From Adiantum capillus-veneris (lineage: Eukaryota > Streptophyta > Polypodiopsida > Polypodiales > Pteridaceae): a DNA stretch of 64,000 nucleotides. Below are positions 1 to 10,017 of the stretch, in pieces. The notes beneath the pieces are model-generated. The model worked only from the letters and a program-made list of their open reading frames with translations. It was not told where the DNA came from and did no database searches. The stretch covers positions 121,044,043 through 121,108,042 of the forward strand of contig CM043960.1 in the NCBI GenBank assembly GCA_014529385.2, read 5' to 3'. Within the stretch, counting starts at the first letter, position 1, and every line of letters begins with the position of its first letter. Position numbers and translations under genes: made by a program.

Positions 1-1040
1 CCTCACTATGTAGAGGTACACCGATCGCGGTCGTTTTTGACCCCATGTCACAGATTTGGAAGATTTTTGCACAGTAGCTAGCCCTTGATGTCTTGATACC
101 AAGTGTCTTTGTATTTTTGAATTTGGAGATGTTTTGACCAATGAAAAGCCAATCCCAGGTGGTTTTGTCGTTATTGGCCTGATTGTGTAACTGAGACTTT
201 TGACCACTTTCTTTTGCTTTTTTGACCTTGCTCCTTTTGGAAAATATGTTGCACTAGATGTCAGCTACCTACTCACCAAGTCTCAACTCAAAATGTCACT
301 AGGGTACACCGATCATGATCGTAGTTCTAGCTCCTTTTCAAGTGAAACTTGTGGATATGCTAGACAATGATGTGTACAGTCTACTCCTCAAATATTTTTG
401 AATTTGGACAAGAAAAAGTCAAGTTTTTACCAGATCTTGGTCTGCTGCAGTGGTTTTTTGACTGTCTGCTGTTTTTGGCTATTTTGGTGATTTTTTTTTG
501 AATTTTGACATCTCCTGGTATCTTATATAACCTAGGTGTATGTGTGGGTCAAATCTGGGTTAGATCTGGGACTGAGGTACACCAATCGCGATCGTAGTAC
601 AGTGCCCAAATTTGATGAAACTTCACTAGCTTGTTCACTAGGCTATTTTAAAGCGACCCACCATATACTTTTGTATTCAAACCCCAAAAAGTCAAGCTTT
701 TACCAGTTCTTGGTTGGAAGTGTCTGTTTTCCTGAATCTGTCAGTTTGACTTGATTTTGGTGTTTGTTTGGGATTTGAGAGATACCTAGGCTTGTCCTAT
801 GCACAGGCTATCCCTCAAGTCTTTTTGCATTTGGATCACCAAAAGTCAAGATTTTACAGTTTTTGGGTCTGTCAGGCTAACTTTACCCAAGTGGCAGGAT
901 TTCCTTGATTTTTGATGTTTTTGGGTGTGGTTGCTTTAGACAAACCTGTTTAGAATCTTATCAGGAAGGCACATGTCAAATCTTGTACAATTCTGACACT
1001 AAGGTACACCAATCGCGATCGTAGTACCAGAGCCAAATCT
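1..1040. repeat. Four spaced palindromic repeats in the leader
   Basis: The palindromic core CGATCGCGATCG, or a one- or two-base variant, follows GTACAC(C/G) at about 23, 311, 584 and 1,011. It recurs at 7,701, 7,990, 8,263 and 8,691 in the second leader copy, and once in each LTR (4,182 and 9,587). Spacing is about 290, 270 and 430 bp. Regular spacing inside one element's leader suggests repeat-unit amplification; a role in binding or RNA structure is only a guess. Confidence 0.75.
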
Positions 1041-1555
1041 GATGAAATTTTACAGGCTCTCTCTGACAAGTATTTCCCAGTGTTTGGTGCTACCACTTTG
1101 TGATTTGAATCAATTTCAGCTCTGTTTGGTCAGATTTTCTAATTTCAGAGTCTTATGGGCCCTTTTGCCAAAGTTATGGTTTTCTGGTGTTTTTGACTCT
1201 ATCTTTTGCCCCAAATCTGACTGGAATGTGATTTACTTATCCTACTCCTAAGTACAGAAATGAAAGAACATAAGAAAATGAATCAAACAAAACAAACGGG
1301 ATTAAAAACGGATGATGGATCAGTACTCAATTAATACAAAGAAATTTGAAGAGAAAAAATGCTTAAAGCAGCCTCACTCACAACTCCCTATATCTATCAC
1401 GAGTAGATCTAGCCAGTCCACCGACCCTAGACTCCACTAAGCACTAAACCTCTGTCTAGATGCTTCACTGAAATGTAAATGGAATGAAAATTATCATTTG
1501 GAACAATAAGAAAACTGTGAATATGCACTCGGTCACTCATCACCTAAGATTCATT

Positions 1556-1574
1556 CCCGGCAGAGCGGCGCCAA
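1556..1574 (-). promoter_or_regulatory. Primer-binding site of copy C, with 2-bp insertion
   Basis: On the minus strand the sequence just inside the LTR reads TTGGCGCCGCTCTGCCGGG. This is the common plant LTR-retrotransposon PBS type (TTGGCGCCG-TGCCGGGGA) with two extra bases compared with the copy at 9,235-9,252, so priming from this copy would probably be impaired. Confidence 0.7.
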
Positions 1575-1786
1575 TGTTTGTGGGTCGCTGCAACGGACGT
1601 CCATAGCATAGCCTTCAAGCATTGACGGACGCGAAGCGGACCCCGAATCCTGACGGCCTCTAAAACGCCGGGGGCCGAATGGCGCGCCTCGAGCTTGCCA
1701 CGATAAAGTGAACAAGGGGCACCACCTAGCTTTGAGCGGCTAGGACGCAGAACCACCATGGTATGAACACCGCAAACCTACACACC

Positions 1787-1826
<40 letters not shown>

Positions 1827-2112
1827 CAAATGATGAAAACCCTCAGGGGTGTGAGGGTGAATTATTTCTGCAATATTTTCAAAGTGGCATGCCGTGATGG
1901 TAGAGGGGTAGGGAGAGGAGGTGGTACAACCAACTTGGTACGTTCTCTACGACGACTCAATGATTGTGAATACTCACTACCAAGAGCGTGCATACGTGTG
2001 TGCATCGACCATTGGAGTCGAGAGATGGATGTGGTTCCCTTCGCATGGTGAAATTCCCAAGGCAAACCCAACATACATGCCCCCTTCCCGTGATGGTGAT
2101 AGTGTCAATCCC

Positions 2113-2113
<1 letters not shown>

Positions 2114-2169
<56 letters not shown>
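2114..2169. repeat. Poly-C tract, about 56 bp
   Basis: This is an uninterrupted run of C inside the inserted element. Long homopolymers are prone to assembly error, so the length is uncertain. The proline- or glycine-only reading frames across it are artefacts. Confidence 0.95.
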
Positions 2170-2836
2170 ACCCCCCATAGTGACTTCTCAATGCCAATTT
2201 ATAGGTGTTGGCTGCTTGGATTATGGTAATCCCACTGTGGTTAGGGTAAGCTTAATCGGGGAGACAAAGCAAGTGGTGGGCCCGGTGTGGTTGACCCTTG
2301 CTTTGTTTTGGGAGGTTATTTAAAGATGGGAATCTCTAGGTGCGCCTTTGTGACCATCACCTAGAGAGAGGATATTTACAAAAATGAAAATTTACAATGG
2401 CTCGGGTGAAAACTGAAGATAATGATGAAAATAACCTATAAGTTACAAAGATGGCATCGTGGTTGCGTGTTGCTGGCGAATGGTGAGCTGATGGTGCGTG
2501 GGGCATGCCTTCGACGCATTTTCTCTTTTTGTTGTTGGCGGCGCGTGCTTTGGATCCTTCTTCTTTATTCATTGATGTCGTAGTCGTTTCTCCTTCTTTG
2601 TATTTGTGGTGCGATGCGTATATGCGCGTGTGTGTGTGTATGTATTCGTGCATAAGGGCGGGTGTGTGTGTGTGTGAAAACGTGCGTGGGAAGGGGGGCT
2701 TTATATATATATAATATATATATAGTTTTTTTTGTTTTTTTTCTTGTTGATGGCGGATGGCCGGCGGCGGCTGCCTTCTGATGCGCGAGGCGAATGGGGG
2801 GGGGAATGAGGGTGGGGGTAGTGAGAGTGTGTGAGC

Positions 2837-2838
<2 letters not shown>

Positions 2839-2916
<78 letters not shown>

Positions 2917-3090
2917 GCGATATGGTGTGTGTGTGTGTATGGTGTGTGAGCGCCCGGGTGGGTGTGTGGGTGGTCCTGCGGACTTGAGCGCACAGCGCTG
3001 AAGGGGAGAGAGGGGAGGGGGAGGGGGGTGATTGTGTGTATGTGAGAGAGAGAGAGAGAGAAAGAGAGGGTGTTCCTATCGACGTTGTCC

Positions 3091-3135
<45 letters not shown>

Positions 3136-3158
3136 TTCCTTTGCATGGCCTAAGTGCC

Positions 3159-3218
<60 letters not shown>

Positions 3219-3275
3219 CGGGTCTGCGCTGAGTTGAGAGAGAGAGATTGTGAGGGATAGGGAGGGGTAAGGTTT

Positions 3276-3341
<66 letters not shown>

Positions 3342-3403
3342 TGTGTGAGGGAGAGGGAAGGGTCAGGTGTGGAGTGGCGTAGGGGAGATGTGTGGGTGAG
3401 AGA

Positions 3404-3444
<41 letters not shown>

Positions 3445-3704
3445 AAGTCAATGGGTGGAGTGAGGGAATATATCCGCGGGCCAAGAGGGGGGGGGAATGA
3501 GGCCGAGGGGAGGGGAATGAGGCCGAGGGAGGGTGAGGCGAGCGGGTGGGGAAGAGGGAGGAGGGGTAGGGGAGGGAATATTAGCGGGCCAAGGGGGAGG
3601 TAGTGAGAGTGGGGGGGAGAAATGTGAGGGGGAATGTAAAGGGTGAGTGTAAGAATACGGAGAGCGGAGGGGGGGGGGGGGGGGGTTATGTAGGGAAAAT
3701 GAGG

Positions 3705-3760
<56 letters not shown>
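2839..3760. repeat. Compound GT, GA and poly-G microsatellite field
   Basis: A (GT)n run at 2,839-2,915 is followed by GA tracts between 3,041 and 3,344, a poly-G run at 3,406-3,442, another at about 3,669-3,685 and a GA tract at 3,708-3,760. Short G-rich spacers separate them. The long Ser-Leu or His-Thr reading frames on the minus strand are translations of these repeats, not genes. Confidence 0.95.
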
Positions 3761-3763
<3 letters not shown>

Positions 3764-4516
3764 GTTATTTATCCAATGCCCGTCAGGCGGGAGGGGGGAA
3801 AATAAGCTATGGGGGGGGTAATGAGAGTGGGGGTTAGAGAAAGTAAGCTTTTTTCTTTTTTTTCCTTTTGATTTTTGAAAGTCGGCTATCAGCATCAACA
3901 TAAATATCAATACCAGGGAAGCGACTCGGATTAGGCATGGAAACTCACTAGGGTGTCAATCCTAATGAAGTGAACTCGAAGAGATGCAACTACTAACTCT
4001 ACAAGCAAATCAAACGCACTAAAGCCAAGTAATCTGCCTATGTCCTTCTACACAGCTCTACAGTCATCACGCCTGTTTACCATGCAAATCATATCGGATT
4101 CGCACGAAACTTGAAGGGAAGCTACAGGGGACTATCAGGAGCATATCCTATCACTGTCACAGCATTCTAGATGGGTACACGGATCGCGATCGTTCGTCCC
4201 AAAGTACGCAAAAACAGTAAACAGATGATCCTAAAGGGTCGTTTTTGGGTCCCTAAAGCCTCTCCCAGGGTCAAAACAACATAAAATACGCATATAAACA
4301 CTCAAAACAGTGATTCAAGGCCACAATGGTTGCGTTTGAAACCTACACCGAATCTTGAATGCTTACACTTGAATAAAAGAGCAAAGTAAGAAGAACACAA
4401 TGCAATAAACAAAACTGAATTTGGATTATCGTAGCCACAATAGCGATGATTACAAGTTGGAGCCAAGAGGTCGCTCTCTGTGCGTACAGCAATAGTCACT
4501 TATCTTCAAAAAATAA

Positions 4517-4528
4517 TCCCCCTTTCCC
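4517..4528 (-). promoter_or_regulatory. Polypurine tract of internal region A
   Basis: On the minus strand GGGAAAGGGGGA lies 8 bp before the start of LTR 1. This is where the plus-strand primer of an LTR retrotransposon is expected, and it is conserved at 9,869-9,880. Confidence 0.65.
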
Positions 4529-4864
4529 ACTAACCTTAGTGTATTATATACCTAGGGTTTTCTAAAGTGGCCGGCGGCCAACTTCTCATGGACATTTACA
4601 TACATCATTGGAAAAATTACATCTTTGACTCAGACTTGACATAGATGATTGTCATTAGGCTTTTACAGGGTTTGATGTATTAAACATCGAAAAAATAATG
4701 TGACCACATCAAAACTTTGGCCGACTGACCCAACGGGTGCCTAGGCTAGGTGGGCACTTGTATGTTGTTATCACCTCCAAACATGATCCTTTGCAATGAG
4801 CATCCTCTTTTGGAGCTTCGATGGTGGAAGCTGAAGGAGTCTCACTGCGGGCATTTCTCTTGGG

Positions 4865-6202
4865 GCAAGAACAATAGCCATGTCCTTGCTACCCACACTT
4901 AAAACACTTATGGTCCTTGCGAAAAGCTTCAAGCTCTTTAGGAGAGAGTGTTTTTACCTTTGTAAACTCCCTTCTCCTTAGACTGATTGTTGTTGTTGTT
5001 GTTATTAGAATTGCCTTGGGAAGAATTTTGGGCATTGGTATCTTTGTTTTCCATGGTCTTGACATTCCATCTAGCCCCTTGTTGGAAATTCATGCAGGAA
5101 GCAACCACGGTGTGGTGGTAGCAACCAGGCCATTGGGAGTTGACATACTCGGCCATTTCTTCAAGTAATCCTACACAAAATCGTTACTTTTGCTTCGTAA
5201 ATTCTATCTTTTGGAAGACAGTAGCCTTGAGATGTAAATGCAAAATCTTATCCACATATTTGTGAACAGACTCATGGGAAAGAAGCTTCAAATTGTGCCA
5301 TTGGGTAAGTACTTTGTTTTTTGCATCGCTTGAAAGGAATTGCTTCGTGATGGAAACTCGTAGAGTTTTCCATGTCTTTGGGGCTTTGTCGTTGCCATGA
5401 AGGCTAGCCCACCATTGACGAGCCGATTTTTGAAAGTGCATAGCTACATGGTGTAGCTTGGAGGACTCGGTGAAGCCCTCGTCTCCAAAGGCCGCATCAA
5501 ATTGCTGGATGAATGCCAATACTTTGTTGGTGGTACCAAAGGTGCCATCATAGGTGACAAAAGAGATACTCTTTCCTCCCTCTTTTAACTTCTTGAGCTT
5601 TTGTGACCTTCGCCATGCAGGGTATGATTTGTGATGTCCTCCCCTCTTGTATTCTCTAGGAGAATAGCAGTATCTTTCGTCGGAAGAGGAGGAAGGTGAA
5701 GAAGAAGGAGAAGAGGGTGACCTCTTTCTTGACCTTTTCTTCCTTGTTTCCTCTCTTCCCTTTTGGAGTGACGAGGAGAAGGACTATGTGTTGACCGTTT
5801 CCTCTTGGGAGGAGTTGGCAATCGTCTAGACCATAATCTTCCTGGAGCCACATCTTCAGAGGAACTTAGGGATTCATTACTTTCTTGTTCGTTGGATTCC
5901 TCCTCTCGTATGTGAGAGAGTCTTCTTTTGGGGATATCATCAAGAGGCCTCATAAGCTCTCTCTCCTCTCGGAGAGGAAGGGAAATCCCATAAGCACTAA
6001 GTTGTTGAGTAACTTTGGCTTGCAAAGCAGGGTTGCCCATAGCTTGCTGCAACCTAGTAACAAGATAATTGATAAACATGGGGGCATCATCATTAGCACC
6101 TTCATGTGCAAAATCAAAGTTATCAATGTTCATTCTACTCTCTTGGTTATTATCAGCCATGCTAATTATACTTATATGTTTACTTAGTGTATTCTTTGGC
6201 AA
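4865..6202 (-). pseudogene. Gag of the gag-only LTR element, copy A (broken)
   Basis: This encodes a retrotransposon capsid/nucleocapsid protein, which packages element RNA in virus-like particles. Reading the minus strand, the start codon is at 6,202. An acidic/Arg-Ser-rich N-terminal part is followed by a Retrotrans_gag domain (about 5,519-5,184, with RQWWASLHG and a W-T-L-R...F pattern), an Asn-rich linker and a CCHC knuckle at 4,906-4,865. Compared with copy B, one base is missing near 5,747, a Gln codon has become TAA at 5,184-5,186, and the frame slips again near 4,960. The knuckle itself reads CFKCG-stop-QGHGYCSC (TAG at 4,889-4,891). No protease, integrase, RT or RNase H follows; the polypurine tract comes about 340 bp later. 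Confidence 0.85.
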
Positions 6203-6916
6203 TTCAAAACCTTAGTTACTACTCCTCTTAGCATTTGAAAATTAGCACTTAAGTATCTACACCCACGGCTCGAATTGGTTAATTATAGAGAGTAGTGGAG
6301 AGGTTCTAACATAGCAGAATTTCCAAGGGATAGCTCCTTTTGGACTTATTATGACTCAATAATTGTAAAGCTGCAGGAAAATCTAAAAAGTCCCCATTAT
6401 TAAGACCAAATATCCCGAGGTGTGCACCATATCCCACATAGTGGCCTCAACAAAACCGATAATAGATCCCAATCCCACTTACCCTAATATAATTAACAAA
6501 ATCAACCATTGATAGGCTACTTAAGTACCTCTCTTCTTAAGAAAGAAAAGAGAAACCAAATGCTGATACCAATGTAATGGAAATGGCCTATGAACTTTGA
6601 GAACATCAGAATTAAGAGAATTACAATGAGCATTTTTGTGAGGTTACTTTGAGAACATAGAGGGTGAACTTAATTGACGGTAGCAACATAAACATAGTAC
6701 TTAATTAACTTGGCATGAACAATACTTTTGCAAGAGAGAGTATTAGAGAACATGACAATAGTTGAGAATCGGATTTACTTGGAGCCGGTCCCCCCTCCAA
6801 AAGGCGTTTGTATTATAGATTCTCCCATCAAGAGAGACTTGGTACAATACAATCTTTGTGTTCCTTGTGACCTAGGTGATGCAATGAATATGGAAAGCTT
6901 CATGCATCATGAGCAT

Positions 6917-7023
6917 AACATAAACTTTGCAAAAAGCATTAACTATCCCAAGCCTCAGTCCTAAGGCCCCGAACATAAACTTTGCAAAAAGCATTAACTA
7001 TCCCAAGCCTCAGTCCTAAGGCC
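6917..7023. repeat. Tandem duplication, about 52 bp, period 55
   Basis: The block starting AACATAAACTTTGC and ending CTAAGGCC occurs twice in a row here, but only once at the matching place in copy B (about 12,260-12,310). It therefore arose after the two internal regions separated, or was lost from B. Confidence 0.9.
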
Positions 7024-7351
7024 TCAAACACCTTCGAAGGTGGAGAGAGCTAGCGGGGAATGACGGTAGGGAAGAGGAAGAAGATCATCCGTAGGAGAAA
7101 GAAATAGTTCCTCACTTATCATCACTCTTCCTGCTTAGCATAGCATAATAGCATAGTAATGAAGGTGAAGAAAATGGCAAGCTTAAGCATTGAAGCGTGG
7201 CTCTTGGTTGGATTTGCATTCCATAGCCAAGAGTGTTGGTGTAAGCTCTCAACTTCTCAACCAGCTTGGAGATGGAGCTCTCACACTTTTCACTTCACAC
7301 AATGAGAGTGTGTGAGTGTCTCTGGGAGAGTATACTCCCTCTCATGCTTGG

Positions 7352-7437
<86 letters not shown>
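7352..7437. repeat. (CT)n microsatellite in the leader
   Basis: This is a CT run of about 86 bp with one interruption near 7,374. The same tract in copy B (12,649-12,712) is exactly where copy B stops matching copy A. Confidence 0.95.
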
Positions 7438-7440
<3 letters not shown>

Positions 7441-7678
7441 GGTAGCTTCCTTATCTCACAAGCTTTCTTGCTAGCTATAGGGGACTCAGTTTGGAGTTGT
7501 GTGTCAAACGTTAGAGCAGATTTGGTAAATTGCACTTGAAACAACACTCAAAACAGTTTCAGGATCAAGACACAAAGAGATTTTGTGTTTGTATCTTGGC
7601 TTCCAGAGGGTTATTTTCACTCAAACTTGAGATTTGGGATGTACTGAAGTAGATCTACAAACATATGAAGTCAAGTAC

Positions 7679-9252
7679 CCTCACTATGTAGAGGTACACC
7701 GATCGCGATCTTTTTTGACCCCATGTCACAGATTTGGAAGATTTTTGCACAGTAGCTAGCCCTTGATGTCTTGATACCAAGTGTCTTTGTATTTTTGAAT
7801 TTGGAGATGTTTTGACCAATGAAAACCCAAATCCCATGTGGTTTTGCGGTTATTGCCGTGATTGTGTAACTGGGAGTTTTGACCACTTTCTTTTGATTTT
7901 TTGACCTTGCTCCTTTTGAAAAATATGTTGCACTAGATGTTAGCTACCTACTCACCAAGTCTCAACTCAAAATGTCACTAGGGTACACCGATCGCGATCG
8001 TAGTTCTAGCTCCTTTTCAAGTGAAACTTGTGCATATGGTAGACAATGATGTGTACAAACTACTCCTCAAATATTATTGAATTTGGACAAGAAAAAGTCA
8101 AGTTTTTACCAGATCTTGGTCTGCTGCAGTGGTTTTCTGATTGTCTGCTGTTTTTGGCTATTTTGGTGATTTTCTTTTGAATTTTGACAACTCTTGGTAT
8201 CTTATATAACCTAGGTGTATGTGTGGGTCAAATCTACGTCAGATCTGGGACTGAGGTACACCGATCGCGATCGTAGTACAGTGCCCAAATTTGATGAAAC
8301 TTCACTAGCTTGTTCACTAGGTTATTTTTAAGCGACCCACCATATACTTTTGTATTCAAACCCCAAAAAGTCAAGCTTTTACCAGTTCTTGGTTGGAAGT
8401 GTCTGTTTTCCTGAATCTGTCAGTTTGACTTGATTTTGGTGTTTGTTTGGGGATTTGAGAGATACCTAGGCTTGTCCTATGCACAGGCTATCCCTCAAGT
8501 CTTTTTGCATTTGGATCACCAAAACTCAAGATTTTACAGTTTTTGGGTCTGTCAGGCTAGTTTTACCCAAGTGGCATGATTTCCGTGATTTTTGATGTTT
8601 TTGGGTGTGGTTGCTTTAGACAAACTTGTTTAAAATCTTATCAGGAAGACACATGTCAAATCTTGTACAATTCTGACACTGAGGTACACCAATCGCGATC
8701 GTAGTACCAGAGCCAAATCTGATGAAATTTTACAGGCTCTCTCTGACAAGTATTTCCCAGTGTTTGGTGCTACCACTTTGTGATTTGAATCAATTTCAGC
8801 TCTGTTTGGTCAGATTCTCTAATTTCAGAGTCTTATGGCCCTTTTGCCAAAGTTATGGTTTTCTGCTGCTTTTGACTCTGTCTTTTTCCCCAAATCTAAC
8901 TGGAATGTGATTTACTTATCCTACTCCTAAGTACAGAAATGAAAGAACATAAGAAAATGAATCAAACAAAACAAACAGGATAAAAAATAGATGATGGATC
9001 AGTACTCAATCAATACAAAGAAATTTGAAGAGAAAAAATTCTTAAAGCAACCTCACTCACAACTCCCTATATCTCTCAAGAGTAGATCTAGCCAGTCCAC
9101 CGACCCTAGACTCCACTAAGCACTAAACCCCTGTTTAGATGCTTCACTGAAATGTAAATGCAATGGAAATTATCTTTTGGAACAATAAGAAAACTCTGAA
9201 TATGCAGTCGGTCACTCATCACCTAAGATTCATTCCCCGGCAGCGGCGCCAA
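7679..9252 (-). mobile_element. Palindrome-repeat leader of internal region A
   Basis: This is the second copy of the 1-1,574 segment, with the same four degenerate units and palindromes at 7,701, 7,990, 8,263 and 8,691. It sits between the PBS at 9,235-9,252 and the gag-proximal leader, giving a total untranslated leader of about 3 kb before gag. That is very long for an LTR element. Confidence 0.75.
9235..9252 (-). promoter_or_regulatory. Primer-binding site of internal region A
   Basis: On the minus strand TTGGCGCCGCTGCCGGGG directly follows the LTR end (...GCAAACA). It is a familiar plant LTR-retrotransposon PBS sequence, where a host tRNA would prime minus-strand DNA synthesis. Confidence 0.8.
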
Positions 9253-9860
9253 TGTTTGCGGGTCGTCGCAACAGACGTCCATAGCATAGCCTTCAAGCAT
9301 CAACATAAATATCAATACCAGGGAAGCGACTCGGATGAGGCATGGAAACTCACTATGGTGTCAATCCTAATGAAGTGAACTCGAAGAGATGCAACTACTA
9401 ACTCTACAAGCAAATCAAACGCACTAAAGCCAAGTAATCTGCCCATGTCCTTCTACACAGCTCTACAGTCATCGCGCCTGTTTACCATGCAAATCATATC
9501 GGATTCGCACGAAACTTGAAGGGAAGCTACAGGGGACTATCAGAAGCATATCCTATCATTGTCACAGCATTCTGGATGAGTACACGGATCGCGATTTTGG
9601 GTCCCTAAAGCCTCTCCTAGGGTCAAAGCAACATAAAATACGCATATAAACACTCAAAACAGTGATTCAAGGCCACAATGGTTGCGTTTGAAACCTACAC
9701 CGAATCTTGAATGCTCACACTTGAATAAAAGAGCAGAGTAAGAAGAACACAATGCAATAAACAAAACTGAATTTGGATTACCGTAGCCACAATAGCGATG
9801 ATTACAAGTTGGAGCCAAGAAGTCGCTCTCTTTGCGTACAGCAATAGTCACTTATCTTCA
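9253..9860 (-). mobile_element. LTR 2 of the gag-only array (608 bp)
   Basis: Minus-strand ends are TGAAGATAAG...GCAAACA. It matches LTR 1 along its length except for about 53 bp missing at 9,596, where the deletion starts inside the GATCGCGAT palindrome. It is flanked by a polypurine tract on one side and the PBS on the other. It serves as the 5' LTR of internal region A and the 3' LTR of truncated internal region B, so the array shares LTRs as expected after LTR-LTR recombination. Confidence 0.85.
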
Positions 9861-9868
9861 AAAAATTA

Positions 9869-9880
9869 TCCCCCTTTCCC
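9869..9880 (-). promoter_or_regulatory. Polypurine tract of internal region B
   Basis: GGGAAAGGGGGA on the minus strand, 8 bp before LTR 2, is identical to the tract at 4,517-4,528. Confidence 0.65.
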
Positions 9881-10017
9881 ACTAACCTTAGTGTATTATA
9901 TACCTAGGGCTTTCTAAAGTGGCCGGCGGCCAACTTCTCATGGACCTTTACATACATCATTGGAAAAATTACATCTTTGACTTAGACTTGACATAGACGA
10001 TTGTCATTAGGCTTTTA

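Larger units (their letters stand above)
1..1574 (-). mobile_element. Internal leader (copy C) of a gag-only LTR element
   Basis: This non-coding stretch matches 7,679-9,252 almost base for base. On the minus strand it lies just downstream of an LTR and a primer-binding site, so I read it as the long 5' untranslated leader of a further internal region that runs off the window. It is built of four degenerate units of roughly 270-430 bp. Each has a GTACACC-type motif over a palindrome (about 23, 311, 584 and 1,011), and each later holds an AAAAGTCAAG..TTTTACCAG-like block. The short ORFs in it have no recognisable product. The repeat match is seen directly; the leader role is inferred from the neighbouring PBS and LTR. 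Confidence 0.75.
1623..3891. mobile_element. 2.27-kb insertion in LTR 1 with TG...CA ends
   Basis: Comparison with the uninterrupted LTR at 9,253-9,860 places the insertion exactly: the target sequence is duplicated as GCAT (1,619-1,622 and 3,892-3,895), or AGCAT if the last A is counted with the target. The insert begins TGACGG and ends CTATCA, which fits an LTR-type terminus, perhaps a solo LTR. It contains no recognisable protein. About a third is simple sequence: GA, GT, poly-C and poly-G tracts. The boundaries are well supported; the class is inferred. Confidence 0.7.
1575..4508 (-). mobile_element. LTR 1 of the gag-only array, split by an insertion
   Basis: Taking out 1,623-3,891, this is an LTR of about 665 bp, matching the 608-bp LTR at 9,253-9,860. 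On the minus strand it starts TGAAGATAAG and ends CAAACA, giving TG...CA ends. It is preceded by a purine tract and followed by a PBS. It retains about 53 bp lost from the other LTR, including a whole CGATCGCGATCG palindrome at 4,181-4,192. It is the 3' LTR of internal region A and the 5' LTR of internal region C. Confidence 0.8.
6203..7678 (-). mobile_element. Gag-proximal leader of internal region A
   Basis: This stretch lies between the palindromic leader repeats and the gag start codon. It matches 11,554-12,650 of the truncated copy B. It has no recognisable coding capacity: the short ORF at 6,728-6,964 is in the opposite sense and is not conserved intact in copy B. It contains a local tandem duplication and a long CT tract, described separately. 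Confidence 0.65.

Noticed and set aside
2357-3484. Long minus-strand reading frame of Ser-Leu, His-Thr and Pro repeats (375 codons)
   Set aside because: It is the translation of GA, GT and poly-G tracts; no non-repeat domain.
6728-6964. Plus-strand 78-codon ORF in the leader of internal A
   Set aside because: The matching region of copy B does not keep it open, and it is antisense to the element.
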